Positions 41,411 to 50,652 of a stretch of 64,000 bases of DNA are shown here, one piece after another (the stretch's first letter is position 1; each line of letters opens with the position of its first letter). The notes under the pieces are model-generated. The model did not search any database. It saw only the letters and a list, made by a program, of their open reading frames with translations, and was not told the origin of the DNA. Both the position numbers and the translations under genes were made by a program. Source of the stretch: Candidatus Thorarchaeota archaeon. GTDB lineage: Archaea > Asgardarchaeota > Thorarchaeia > Thorarchaeales > Thorarchaeaceae. The DNA lies in assembly GCA_011365025.1 (NCBI GenBank), contig RDOF01000001.1, forward strand, positions 186,001 to 250,000, written 5' to 3'.

Positions 41411-42565
41411 TTAGGCAGAATCATCGGTTCTGGTAGTGCCGTATCTGTCTGGATCATAGAAGGGCCAGTTGGTGACTTCGGCCTTTCTTACTCGACCCTT
41501 GATGTCAATCTCGACCACTTGTCCGATCTCTACAATACCGGGTTTTACATAAGCGAGCGCTATTCCCTTCTGGAGTATGGGAGATAGGGTCCCGCTGGTC
41601 ACCGTGCCAATTTGTTCATCAGTAAGGAGTACAGCATAGCCCTCCCTTGGGATTCCTCGGTCCATCATCACAAGTCCTATGCGAGTCTTTCTTACTCCAT
41701 CCTCTTTCTGTTGTTGAAGTATCTCATAACCAACATACTTGGGGTCTACTTTGAACTTGACAGCATACGGAATCCGTGCCTCTAACGGAGTGGTATCTTC
41801 ATCGAGTTCATGTCCATAGAGCACAAATCCCGCTTCTAGCCGGGTTGAATCACGCGCACCTAGTCCACAGGGTTTGATTCCCAAGTCAGATCCCTGCTTG
41901 AGGAGTTCTTTCCAGAATGAAATAGCCCTCATCCATCCCTCGGTATTGTCAGGTGTATTAAGGACCAACACTTCTCCCCCGTCTTCGCCTGTGTACCCAG
42001 TGCGACAAAGGTAGCAGTCGTATTCTGCAAGTTGCACCGGATGGCAAGTGAATCTACTATAGGCACTAACATCAGTACCAGCCATCCTCGAAAGAAGCGT
42101 CAAAGCATTAGGCCCCTGAACAGCAATCATGGAAATCTCGCGAGACTTGTCTTGAACATTCACATCATACTGAGCTTTGTGTTCAATCATGTGTTTCCAG
42201 ATTTTTGGGCCATTGGCAGCATTTGTAATCCAGATGAATTCGTCCTCTGCAATGCGATAGAGGGTTAAATCATCGCGAATTCCGGCCTTCTCGTTGAGAC
42301 AGGTAGTATACTGGCCTCCGTTAATCTCAAGCTTGCGCACATTGTTAGTTGTCAGCTTCTGTAAGAAATCCACAGCCTCGGGGCCATCAACGAAGAACCG
42401 GTACATATGACTTGTATCGAAAATGCCAATCCCATCTCTCACAGCCATATGTTCCTCACGGATATCAGAGAATCGGACAGGCATCTCCCAGCCCGCAAAA
42501 GGGACCACATCACCATGTGTTTTATGCCAATCGTACAACTGAGTGCGCAAGAGCTTGTCTGTCAT
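41411..42565 (-). CDS. gcvT: Aminomethyltransferase (glycine cleavage T protein)
   Basis: 384 residues: VPFAGWEMPV, the folate-site FDTSHMYRF region, GYTGEDGGEVLV, and LGARDSTRLEAGF, all typical GcvT. It transfers the methylene group to the tetrahydropterin carrier, releasing ammonia. ATG at 42565; an in-frame TTG at 42580 is less likely. It is divergent from dihydropteroate synthase-like and mptE genes, which make the pterin carrier. Confidence 0.95.
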   Translation of the reverse strand: MTDKLLRTQLYDWHKTHGDVVPFAGWEMPVRFSDIREEHMAVRDGIGIFDTSHMYRFFVDGPEAVDFLQKLTTNNVRKLEINGGQYTTCLNEKAGIRDDLTLYRIAEDEFIWITNAANGPKIWKHMIEHKAQYDVNVQDKSREISMIAVQGPNALTLLSRMAGTDVSAYSRFTCHPVQLAEYDCYLCRTGYTGEDGGEVLVLNTPDNTEGWMRAISFWKELLKQGSDLGIKPCGLGARDSTRLEAGFVLYGHELDEDTTPLEARIPYAVKFKVDPKYVGYEILQQQKEDGVRKTRIGLVMMDRGIPREGYAVLLTDEQIGTVTSGTLSPILQKGIALAYVKPGIVEIGQVVEIDIKGRVRKAEVTNWPFYDPDRYGTTRTDDSA

Positions 42566-42652
42566 GATAAATCGCCACAATTACTACTGCTTTCTGGCGA
42601 TTCAGCTAGGTTTTATTTCCTTTCCGCTATACCCACCTCGGAGATATCCCAG

Positions 42653-43867
42653 TTGTTCTCGCATGAGGTATACATTGGAGAGTTGGCTATCGGGCAGAAA
42701 CAACCAGTCCGAATAATGGGAGTCATCAATCTATCGCCAGAATCCTTCTACAGTGATTCTATAGCTCAGACCGAAGACGACCTTCGACTGGCAGTGGATA
42801 TTATGATGAAGGGAGGCGTCGATGTCATCGACTTAGGTGGTGCCTCAACTGCACCCAAGGAGGTCTATGGACCTAGAGAAACTAGCTTGGAGAAGGAACT
42901 TGAGAGGGTAATATGGGCAATGGACATCTTGAAGAGAAATACAAAGATCCCAATTTCAATTGATACTACATCATCAAAGATTGCCCAAGCTGCGTTGGAC
43001 TTGGGAGCAGCCCTTGTGAATGACATATCGGGACTTCAGCAGGATAGCAAAATGGTGGATGTGGTTAGCACTCAAGAAGTGCCGGTGGTTCTGATGGCCC
43101 ACTGTGAACCAAGCTGTAGTAGCCTTACTAACTCCATGATTTCATTGAGGAAAAGCATGGACATAGCTCTGAAGGGCGGCATTGAAAGGAGCAGTATTAT
43201 CTTGGATCCTGGAATTGGTTTTGGAAAACCCGCAGAGGCAGATTTCCGACTGCTCAAAGAATTAGGACGATTTTCTATGCTGAGGCAACCACTGCTTGTT
43301 GGCGTATCTAGGAAAGCCTTCATTGGAGCGGTTTTGGAACAGGCGGATCCGCATGAACGATTGACTGGAACTATTGCTGCAACAACGATAGCCGTTGCAA
43401 ATGGAGCAAGCATTGTACGTGCTCATGATGTACAGGAAGCAAAGCTGGCTGCAAAGATGGGCCATGCCTTGAGAAGGCCTAGAGTGCAATCGAATGATAA
43501 TGTAATTCTTCTTGATATTGAGAATGAGAAGGAGAGTGAGATTGCTATCGAACAGGTGGGAGTGCAATCGGCAATTCGAAAATCTCTTTCAAGAAAATCT
43601 GTGATTCTCAATTTCCTTATCCAGGATATGAAACCCCCGGCTGCGCTGATTATCAAACAGGAGATGCTAGCTTTAGGTGGTGATGCTGCCTACCACCACA
43701 ACACAATTGACTTCGGAATTGACAGCACTGATGTTTTGGTGATGGGAACTCTACTGCAAATCCGTCGATTAGTGAAGAAGCTCTCTAGCATGAGCTATTT
43801 CGGCTTAGGAAAGATAGCGGCATCGATGACATCGATACTAAAAGAACGAGAAGAGAAACTTGGGTGA
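42653..43867 (+). CDS. Dihydropteroate synthase-family protein with extra C-terminal domain
   Basis: 404 residues from a TTG at 42653 with GGAG 9 nt upstream. The TIM barrel (residues 1-265) holds IMGVINLSPESFYSD, DVIDLGGASTAP, NDISGL, ILDPGIGFGK and VGVSRKAFIG, all DHPS signatures. The C-terminal ~130 residues (IIKQEMLALGGDAAYHH, then DVLVMGTLLQIRRL) form a separate domain that I recall at the N-terminus of clostridial DHPS. It probably joins a pterin diphosphate to an arylamine in folate or methanopterin synthesis. Its stop overlaps the mptE start by 4 nt. Confidence 0.85.
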   Translation: MFSHEVYIGELAIGQKQPVRIMGVINLSPESFYSDSIAQTEDDLRLAVDIMMKGGVDVIDLGGASTAPKEVYGPRETSLEKELERVIWAMDILKRNTKIPISIDTTSSKIAQAALDLGAALVNDISGLQQDSKMVDVVSTQEVPVVLMAHCEPSCSSLTNSMISLRKSMDIALKGGIERSSIILDPGIGFGKPAEADFRLLKELGRFSMLRQPLLVGVSRKAFIGAVLEQADPHERLTGTIAATTIAVANGASIVRAHDVQEAKLAAKMGHALRRPRVQSNDNVILLDIENEKESEIAIEQVGVQSAIRKSLSRKSVILNFLIQDMKPPAALIIKQEMLALGGDAAYHHNTIDFGIDSTDVLVMGTLLQIRRLVKKLSSMSYFGLGKIAASMTSILKEREEKLG

Positions 43868-44586
43868 TGCTATTGGAGTGGGGCGACTGGGAACCACAGT
43901 ATATGGAAATTGTGCAGGAGCTGGGACTGGATTCGGAGGCTGACCACAAAGCCACTGAAGTGCTATGCTCGCTGGTTGCCGGTCAAAACCCTGCACCTCT
44001 TCTGGACAAACTTGAGGCTTTGTTGACAGGCAAGGATGTAGTGATATGTGGTGCAGGCCCCTCTCTCGAAAGGCATCTTAAAGAGATTGAGAAGCAGCAT
44101 AGGCTTTCAAGTTTCACAGTAGTTGCAGCTGATGGGGCAGCTTCAGCATTACTCGAGGGAGGACATAGGTGTGACATTTTGGTCACTGATTTGGATGGGC
44201 GTCGGAAAGATCTCGAAGAGGTCGTGAGAAGAGGTGCTATTCCTATTGTCCATGCCCATGGAGATAATATGCCCTTGGTGAAGGAGATTGTGCCACGGCT
44301 CGGACACATTCTGGGAAGCACGCAGGTTAGACCAACTGGAAATGTGTTCTTGTGGGGAGGGTTTACGGACGGGGATCGTGCATGTCATATTGCTGTGAGC
44401 TACAGACCACGGAGATTAGTCTTGGCCGGCATGGATTTTGGGCGTATTGTGGGCCATTGGTCAAAACCAGATTACCAAGATGCATTTCAGGCAGGCGAGC
44501 GCAAGCGTGCCAAGCTTGTTATTGCTCGAAGACTAATTCAGCATCTCTTAGAGCAATCTGATATAGACTACACTCTTATGAGCTAG
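43864..44586 (+). CDS. mptE: 6-hydroxymethyl-7,8-dihydropterin pyrophosphokinase MptE
   Basis: 240 residues of the archaeal DUF115/COG1634 type: DVVICGAGPSLERHL, VVAADGAASALLEGG, CDILVTDLDG, VHAHGDNMP and AGMDFG. It makes the pterin diphosphate used by dihydropteroate synthase; the ATGA overlap with that gene supports the pathway. Convergent with the membrane protein gene that follows. Confidence 0.9.
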   Translation: MMLLEWGDWEPQYMEIVQELGLDSEADHKATEVLCSLVAGQNPAPLLDKLEALLTGKDVVICGAGPSLERHLKEIEKQHRLSSFTVVAADGAASALLEGGHRCDILVTDLDGRRKDLEEVVRRGAIPIVHAHGDNMPLVKEIVPRLGHILGSTQVRPTGNVFLWGGFTDGDRACHIAVSYRPRRLVLAGMDFGRIVGHWSKPDYQDAFQAGERKRAKLVIARRLIQHLLEQSDIDYTLMS

Positions 44587-44613
44587 ATGGCACTATACCG
44601 TGGAAGAATTATG

Positions 44614-45033
44614 TTATGCTGTCTTTAGGGCGAAGAGATAGGTAAAGACAAGGAATGCAGCCCCAGCAAGAAGCATGCCGAGAATCATCAATCGTGTGGC
44701 ATACCCAGGCTGAAACACGTACTTGGAGCTGTAGTAGACTAGTCCTAGACCAATGCTTCCTATAAGAACAACAACTGAGGCCACAATTCCTTCCAAGCCA
44801 AGTTGTTGGTCAAGAACCGGAATGACAAGTAGTGGAGCCCCTCCACTTGGATTTCCGGCGATTGCGGGTGGCGTTCTGATTAGGGTGTATATGTTGCCTC
44901 CAAGAATGAAAACAATGGCTATGAACACTACTGCGAATATTACTGTGTCTGGAGGACGAGTAGGCATCCCAAAACGTGGTCTTGAGAGCCGAACTCTTGG
45001 TCTTATAATGAATCGGGGCCACCAGTACTTCAA
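44614..45033 (-). CDS. Three-helix membrane protein, unknown
   Basis: 139 residues: basic N-terminus (RPRVRLSRPRFG), a membrane helix at 31-50, an external loop with PSGGAPLLVIPV, and two helices at 82-100 and 113-135. It may be a subunit of a membrane complex, but no family was recognised. Confidence 0.6.
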   Translation of the reverse strand: MKYWWPRFIIRPRVRLSRPRFGMPTRPPDTVIFAVVFIAIVFILGGNIYTLIRTPPAIAGNPSGGAPLLVIPVLDQQLGLEGIVASVVVLIGSIGLGLVYYSSKYVFQPGYATRLMILGMLLAGAAFLVFTYLFALKTA

Positions 45034-45170
45034 AACGCTAGACCTCGAAAGGTCAGGTTTTGCAGTCTGCTTTTAAGACTATCGTGGTATCAAAGGTCGT
45101 ACTACTCGACATTTATCTGATAATGATACCCACGGGCTCCAGTGAGAGGCGATTAAGACTGTCAAAGGTC

Positions 45171-47282
45171 ATGATAATCTCGGAAAAACCAACTGCTGCA
45201 AAGAGAATAGCTGGGGCTCTCGACGAGCAGGGAAGGCCTAGAGAAGTGAAGGGAAGATCGGCATCATATTTCGAATGCGAACGTAATGGGGATGTTCTCA
45301 TTGTTGTGTACGCATTAGGCCATCTCTTCGAATTGCGGCAGACAGTAAAGGGGTGGACATATCCGCGTCTTGATACGGAGTGGGTTCCGAAGTATGAAGT
45401 TGACAAAAAGGCATCAAAGACGAAGCCCATAATCAGCCTAATCAGGAAGCTGTCTAAGGATATTGATTCGTTCGTCATAGCGACTGACTTTGATATTGAA
45501 GGGAGCCTCATCGGGTACCTCACTCTAATGCATGGTTGCAAAGCAGACCCGGACAAGGCAAAGAGGATGATATTCTCTACACTCACCAAGAAAGAGTTGG
45601 AACATGCATATGATAACCCATCACCTCGCCTAGATTTTCCAATGATTGAAGCGGGACATGCACGTCATGAGATTGATTGGCTCTATGGAATTAACCTCAC
45701 GAGAGCACTCACACTCTCTGTGAAGAAGGTTGCAGGATGGTTCAGAATCATTTCAACTGGAAGAGTACAAGGGCCAACACTGGCGTTCTTGGCAGAGAGA
45801 GACAAGAAGGTCAAGACATTCGTGCCAGTCCCATTTTGGGCAATAGACGCCAAAGGAAGCTACAACAATGAAGAGCTCCAACTTGAATACTACAAGAAGA
45901 AACTAGACCTCAAGGAAGAAGCTCAGAGAATCGTAGACGAACTCCGAGGAGGAAGTTTGGCTGTCAAAGCGGTTTCAAGTAAAAAGATGAAACAGATGGC
46001 CCCAGTGCCTTTCAATCTGAGTGTTCTTCAGTCGGAGAGCTATCGGCATTTTGGTTTTAAGCCAAGTAGAACACTTGCCATAGCTCAGAAGCTGTATCTT
46101 GATGCGCTGATATCATATCCTAGAACGGGCAGCCAAAAACTACCCCCGAGTATTGATTTCAGGGAGATTCTTGAAGGACTGAATACAACCAAATATGCCC
46201 AATATGCGAGCGCGATTCTTTCAAGGGGAATACTTGAGCCTGTTCAGGGTACAAAGGACGATCCGGCTCATCCTGCAATTCATCCAACAGGAAAGAAACC
46301 TGACAGGAAGCTCACTCCATCGGAAGCAAAAGTCTACGATCTTATAGTTCGGAGGTTTCTCGGAGCTTTCTATGAGCCTTCGATAAAGGAGCTGTTGCGG
46401 GCAGATCTCATGGCAGAAGAGCATCTATTCCACCTAAGAGGGCTGAAGATAATCAAAGAAGGATGGATGGTTGTATATGGAATCTATGCAGGCAGCAAAG
46501 AGAAGGTGCTTCCACCGATAAAAGAAGGGGATAATGTCCAGATAGTTGCTATTGTGGCTGATGGCCGTCACTCAGCACCGCCGGTATACTTCAATCCCGC
46601 AAGTCTGTTGAAGCTACTGGAAAAAGAAAACTTGGGTACCAAGGCGACAAGAGCTTCTATTGTAGATTCAGCCCAATCTCGGGGATATACTCTGGCTAAC
46701 AACTTCGAGCTATCGCCTTTGGGTTATTCACTTCATGAAACCTTGGGCATGCATGTACCAGCAATACTCTCAGCTGAATTCACACGGAGTCTTGAACGGG
46801 AAATGGACTCCATTCAAGAAGGAAAAGGTGACAAGGAGAGGGTGTTGTCAATGGCGAAAGAGGACCTAGAGGGGATATTGACCGCCTTTAGGGAACATGA
46901 AGAACAGATTGGAGAGGGGCTTGTTAGGGGCCTTCAGGGATACTGGCAAGCCAGCGAGGAAATAGGGTCATGCCCAAAATGTGGTGTGGGAATACTTTCG
47001 ATTATCAAATCGCCGAAGACAGGAAAGAGGTTTGTTGGCTGTTCTCAATATAAGGAGGGAAAGTGCGATCAAACGTTTCCTCTTCCCCAAAAGGGCAGAA
47101 TTATTCCACTTGAGAAGAAGTGCCCTTATTGTTCTCATCATATGATTAAGGTCATTTCACCCAGACGTGCTTGGGAGACATGTATCAACTGGGCCTCGTG
47201 CCCCGGACGACAAGAGGACCTCAAGGTTCTACAGGATCGGAGAAGCAAATCCTCCGAATCTCCAGAGGAGGAGAAATCATGA
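45171..47282 (+). CDS. topA: DNA topoisomerase I (type IA)
   Basis: 703 residues from MIISEKPTAAKRIAGALD (Toprim start). Seen: Toprim acidic ATDFDIEGSLIGY, the GRVQGPTLAFL strand, the catalytic tyrosine in LDALISYPRTGSQ, and two C-terminal zinc fingers (CPKCG...GCSQYKEGKC and CPYC...CINWASCPG). Relaxes negative supercoils by single-strand passage. Longer in-frame start codons upstream are not needed. Its stop overlaps the next gene (ATGA). Confidence 0.93.
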   Translation: MIISEKPTAAKRIAGALDEQGRPREVKGRSASYFECERNGDVLIVVYALGHLFELRQTVKGWTYPRLDTEWVPKYEVDKKASKTKPIISLIRKLSKDIDSFVIATDFDIEGSLIGYLTLMHGCKADPDKAKRMIFSTLTKKELEHAYDNPSPRLDFPMIEAGHARHEIDWLYGINLTRALTLSVKKVAGWFRIISTGRVQGPTLAFLAERDKKVKTFVPVPFWAIDAKGSYNNEELQLEYYKKKLDLKEEAQRIVDELRGGSLAVKAVSSKKMKQMAPVPFNLSVLQSESYRHFGFKPSRTLAIAQKLYLDALISYPRTGSQKLPPSIDFREILEGLNTTKYAQYASAILSRGILEPVQGTKDDPAHPAIHPTGKKPDRKLTPSEAKVYDLIVRRFLGAFYEPSIKELLRADLMAEEHLFHLRGLKIIKEGWMVVYGIYAGSKEKVLPPIKEGDNVQIVAIVADGRHSAPPVYFNPASLLKLLEKENLGTKATRASIVDSAQSRGYTLANNFELSPLGYSLHETLGMHVPAILSAEFTRSLEREMDSIQEGKGDKERVLSMAKEDLEGILTAFREHEEQIGEGLVRGLQGYWQASEEIGSCPKCGVGILSIIKSPKTGKRFVGCSQYKEGKCDQTFPLPQKGRIIPLEKKCPYCSHHMIKVISPRRAWETCINWASCPGRQEDLKVLQDRRSKSSESPEEEKS

Positions 47283-47503
47283 CCAGTTGTGAGGTATGTG
47301 GCAGGCCAGTGATGGAAACAGACAGGTTCTGTGCATACCACCAAGAAGCCTTTGAAGCTCTCTCGAAGACATATGAAGAATGGGACAGAGCGTATGGCGG
47401 TATGGAATGGTATGAATATCTTAGCCAGGTTGTAGAGGCCGAAGGTACTGGTAGATGGGTCATTGAGGTGGCAGAGATTCTCAAAGAAGAACGTGCGTCT
47501 TGA
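47279..47503 (+). CDS. Small zinc-binding protein downstream of topA
   Basis: 74 residues: CEVCGRPVMETDRFCAYH at the N-terminus (C-x2-C, C-x2-H zinc site), then a helical charged part with WDRAYGGMEWYEYL. The start ATG overlaps the topA stop as ATGA, so it is translationally coupled. Small archaeal proteins of this form occur in other genomes; function unknown. Its 3' end overlaps the convergent PAC4-like gene by 23 nt. Confidence 0.75.
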   Translation: MTSCEVCGRPVMETDRFCAYHQEAFEALSKTYEEWDRAYGGMEWYEYLSQVVEAEGTGRWVIEVAEILKEERAS

Positions 47504-47825
47504 GCGCCGTTAGGAGCTCAAGCATGTAGGCTTGATCTATATTGGCCACAGAGGCAACCATCATACACGTTTGCCCCACCCAAGACGATACACGTTCCGC
47601 GATTGTTCGGATGTGCGTTGCATCTATTCCAGCAGAGAGAAAGCTAGTAGAAGTTGGTTCGGCCCTACTGTGGCTAGGAGGAATAGCAATCGCTGTCAGG
47701 CCTAGTCGAAACTTCTCGGAATCGGAGAGAAGAAAGAGCTGTCCGTTCTCAAATGCCATGACACGAACCATCACATTACCTCGCGAGGTGTTTAGCTCGA
47801 ACTGCCTAATGTCTGAGAATTCCAT
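47481..47825 (-). CDS. Possible PAC4/PSMG4-like proteasome assembly chaperone homologue
   Basis: 114 residues from MEFSDIRQFELNTSRGN. The order of conserved features follows human PSMG4 as I recall it: a strand with VMVRVMAFENGQLFLL, a helix with LGLTAIAIP, the loop PTSTSFL (human VSTSLL), a helix IRTIAERVSSWVGQ (human LAQRLARKTNKQ), a strand, then a terminal helix. If true, it is a single-domain archaeal relative of the eukaryotic 20S proteasome assembly factor. Other small alpha/beta folds are possible. A start at 47876 is in frame. Confidence 0.5.
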   Translation of the reverse strand: MEFSDIRQFELNTSRGNVMVRVMAFENGQLFLLSDSEKFRLGLTAIAIPPSHSRAEPTSTSFLSAGIDATHIRTIAERVSSWVGQTCMMVASVANIDQAYMLELLTALKTHVLL

Positions 47826-47940
47826 GATACTTCCCGTGAAAGGAAAAATGCGTGGACAATAAATTCTTGCCGACACACTCCAGCTGGGACCAGAGCAACA
47901 GCGTTATCAGGCAACCACCAATCCGGTTTGTGAGGGACTC

Positions 47941-49869
47941 ATGATTTCGAAACCAAGCTGCACTGACTTCTTTCCATACCCTGAACCACGGAAAGGTCAA
48001 GGTGAGATGATGGCAAAGATTGAGGAAGCAGTGAGAGCTGGGACGAACATCTGCGCAGAGGCGCCCAACGGCTTTGGAAAAACATGTGCAACCCTTTCAG
48101 GAGTTCTTCCATGGGTGAAGGAGAAAAAGGGAAAGGTTCTCTATTGTGCACGTACCCATAGACAGCTCGACCGTGTAGTGGAAGAAATGGGGGCCATTTT
48201 GGACAAGGTAGATGTCAGTGGCATATCCTTTCGTGGAAGGCGCCACATGTGTGTTAATCAATTCGTCTTGGAAAATGCAGACTTGGTGGCACCAATAAGC
48301 GAAGTCTGTGGACATCTAAAGACAAGTGGACGATGTGTATTCTATGAGAACCTGAAACAGGCTGGCTCTCCAAGCGATCTTCTAGATGAGATGCCTGGAA
48401 AAGTTCTTACTGCACTTGATATTGTCGAAACTGCAAAGGCGAGATCACTTTGTCCATATGAATTGGCTAAGAAACTTGCAAAAGTTGTAGACGTTGTTGC
48501 ACTGTCATACTTGTATGTCTTCGACCCCTGGATTCTCGAGGCATTCCTTCCTGAGCTTGAAACCCCAATGGCAAAGATAGTGCTGGTTCAGGACGAAGCA
48601 CATAATGTTCCGTCCACAGCTTTGGACTCTGCCAGTGACTCTCTAGCAGTGGGCTCAGTCAGACAAGCCATGCGAGAAGCAACAACATACAACGATACGC
48701 CTTCCAAGGATTTCTGTAGAGGACTGGCAAAGAGCATTCTTGAGCAGGCATCAGGCCTTGGGGCAAATGATGAGATAGTTGTGGATCCCGGGTCAATCTA
48801 TGATTATGCATTTCATCTCTCTGGTTTGGACGAACATCTGAATATTCTTGCACATATGAAGGACTTAGGATACAAGATTAAGCGAGGGCTTCTAAAGGCT
48901 GGCAAATTTCCACGGTCGTCAATCTATCGCGTGGCTGATTTTATGCTCAGATGGATGGAATTGGTGGACCAAACAGACTACGCATTCTTTCTGGCATCAA
49001 GTGTGAAAACTGGCGAGAGCAGAAGAATATCTCTAGATTTAGTAGCGCTCGACCCAACTGCAGTCACTAGCCCCATTCTTAGGCTAACTCATAGCTCTGT
49101 CGCTGTTTCTGGCACAATCTCCCCATTAGATGCATATTCGGAGATGCTTGGCTTTGGTCAGGAAGCGATTAGGCAGGCATTCAGCAATCCTTTCTCCGCA
49201 CAGAATAGACTTTGCTTCATAGTTGAAGGTTTGGACACCTCCTACTCGGCCAGAACAGATAGTATGTTTCAGAGAATGGTCAACCATTGTGTTGCTGTGG
49301 CTCATTCGACTCCGGGCAATACTGGCATCTTTGCAACTAGTTATGGCGTTGCAAAGCAATTACTGGATGCAGGTCTGGAAAGCCGACTTAAAATGAAGTT
49401 GTTCGAAGAAAAGCCAAATATGAAGGGGTCCGAGAATGACAGATTGGTGGAGGACTTCAAGAGAATGGGGACGAGAGGGGGAGCGGTTCTTCTAGGCGTT
49501 CAGGGTGGTCGAAATTCGGAGGGTGGTGATTTTCCAGGGCCGTCGATGGAAAGCGCCGTTGTTGTAGGAGTGCCATATGCTAGACCAACTCCAAGAAGTG
49601 ATGCACTAATCAAATACTATGACTATCGGTTCAATCAGAAAGGAAGGGACTATGCCTATGTGCTTCCTGCTATGACCAGAGCAATACAAGCTGCAGGAAG
49701 ACCGGTGAGGAAACTGGATGATAAAGGAGTCATAGTGTTGTTGGACCAACGTTTTGCAACGCCTTACCTTCGCAGGTTCATACCTTCTTGGATTGATGAG
49801 ATTGTTCAAGTAGTGCCAGATAATCCTGATATGATTGCACAGCATGTCGAGGCATTCTTCTCTAGCTAA
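47941..49869 (+). CDS. xpd: XPD/Rad3-type Fe-S helicase
   Basis: 642 residues. Walker A EAPNGFGKTCATL near 40-52; iron-sulfur cysteines in HMCVN, VCGHL, GRCVF and SLCPYE; DEAH box in VLVQDEAHNVPS; motif VI region with AIQAAGRPVRKLDDKG. It is a 5'-to-3' DNA helicase of nucleotide-excision repair type. The gene overlaps the convergent RNase H-like gene by 4 nt. Confidence 0.93.
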   Translation: MISKPSCTDFFPYPEPRKGQGEMMAKIEEAVRAGTNICAEAPNGFGKTCATLSGVLPWVKEKKGKVLYCARTHRQLDRVVEEMGAILDKVDVSGISFRGRRHMCVNQFVLENADLVAPISEVCGHLKTSGRCVFYENLKQAGSPSDLLDEMPGKVLTALDIVETAKARSLCPYELAKKLAKVVDVVALSYLYVFDPWILEAFLPELETPMAKIVLVQDEAHNVPSTALDSASDSLAVGSVRQAMREATTYNDTPSKDFCRGLAKSILEQASGLGANDEIVVDPGSIYDYAFHLSGLDEHLNILAHMKDLGYKIKRGLLKAGKFPRSSIYRVADFMLRWMELVDQTDYAFFLASSVKTGESRRISLDLVALDPTAVTSPILRLTHSSVAVSGTISPLDAYSEMLGFGQEAIRQAFSNPFSAQNRLCFIVEGLDTSYSARTDSMFQRMVNHCVAVAHSTPGNTGIFATSYGVAKQLLDAGLESRLKMKLFEEKPNMKGSENDRLVEDFKRMGTRGGAVLLGVQGGRNSEGGDFPGPSMESAVVVGVPYARPTPRSDALIKYYDYRFNQKGRDYAYVLPAMTRAIQAAGRPVRKLDDKGVIVLLDQRFATPYLRRFIPSWIDEIVQVVPDNPDMIAQHVEAFFSS

Positions 49870-50627
49870 TTGGAATCGAATAAAAGGCGGTCAATTGAGA
49901 GCTCTCCGGAAAGAATTTCATATGCCTCTGAAGTCGAAAGAGTCCTTCTTCCGTTAGTAAGCCTCTTTGCAAAGTGCTTCAATGATTTGACATAGCCTGC
50001 CTTCAAATCGAGATGCAGGTCGGCAGCTAATAAGGGACGTCCACTTCGCAATGCGATTAGAACCGCAGAGGATTTGTCAGATTCGCCCGCAAGAGTTGTG
50101 TGATGTTCATCAACGAGTTCAACAGGTAATGAATTGCCTTCATCAATGATTGCCCTAAGGTATAACACTGAATAGAGACGGGAGCCAGTACCAACCCGGA
50201 TTGTCAATTCTGAATTGTAGTGATTGAGAATATACTCGCTCCAAAGGAGAGTATTACGAGCAGTATCACGAGGCGACTGCATGGTTCTTGTATGAATTGG
50301 ATTACCATTTGCCAGTAGAGCAAGACCGTATTGCATACCTGGGTCAACACCAACCACGAACTCGAAAGGAGGCATTATCCCAAGCAGTTTTAGCATAATT
50401 GCAATAGTGGTGGATTGAGGCTCAAAATCGGTTTCCAAAATTATTGCACGATCATCTAGGTGCACTCCCTCATCAGTTGTTGTGACTATAACTCTGGATG
50501 AATGGGTCCTGTAATCATCAGGCCTGCAAATAGCGAAACTAAGCCCCAATTCCTTCACAAGCTCCACAATGAGATATATGACCTTTGGATTGCGTGTGCA
50601 GATTGCCACGTCATATCTAACCATCAT
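49866..50627 (-). CDS. RuvC/RNase H-fold protein, unknown
   Basis: 253 residues. The N-terminal 85 residues resemble a small alpha/beta domain. Near 92 the strand FVVGVDPGMQYGLALL has the first catalytic aspartate of RNase H-like folds, as in RuvC. Later VELVDEHHTTLAGESDKSSA may supply further acidic residues. The context (between XPD and RadB, divergent from radB) suggests a DNA repair or recombination nuclease; this is inference. Confidence 0.55.
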   Translation of the reverse strand: MMVRYDVAICTRNPKVIYLIVELVKELGLSFAICRPDDYRTHSSRVIVTTTDEGVHLDDRAIILETDFEPQSTTIAIMLKLLGIMPPFEFVVGVDPGMQYGLALLANGNPIHTRTMQSPRDTARNTLLWSEYILNHYNSELTIRVGTGSRLYSVLYLRAIIDEGNSLPVELVDEHHTTLAGESDKSSAVLIALRSGRPLLAADLHLDLKAGYVKSLKHFAKRLTNGRRTLSTSEAYEILSGELSIDRLLFDSN

Positions 50628-50652
50628 TGTGCTCCTGAGTTAGGCTTATCAC

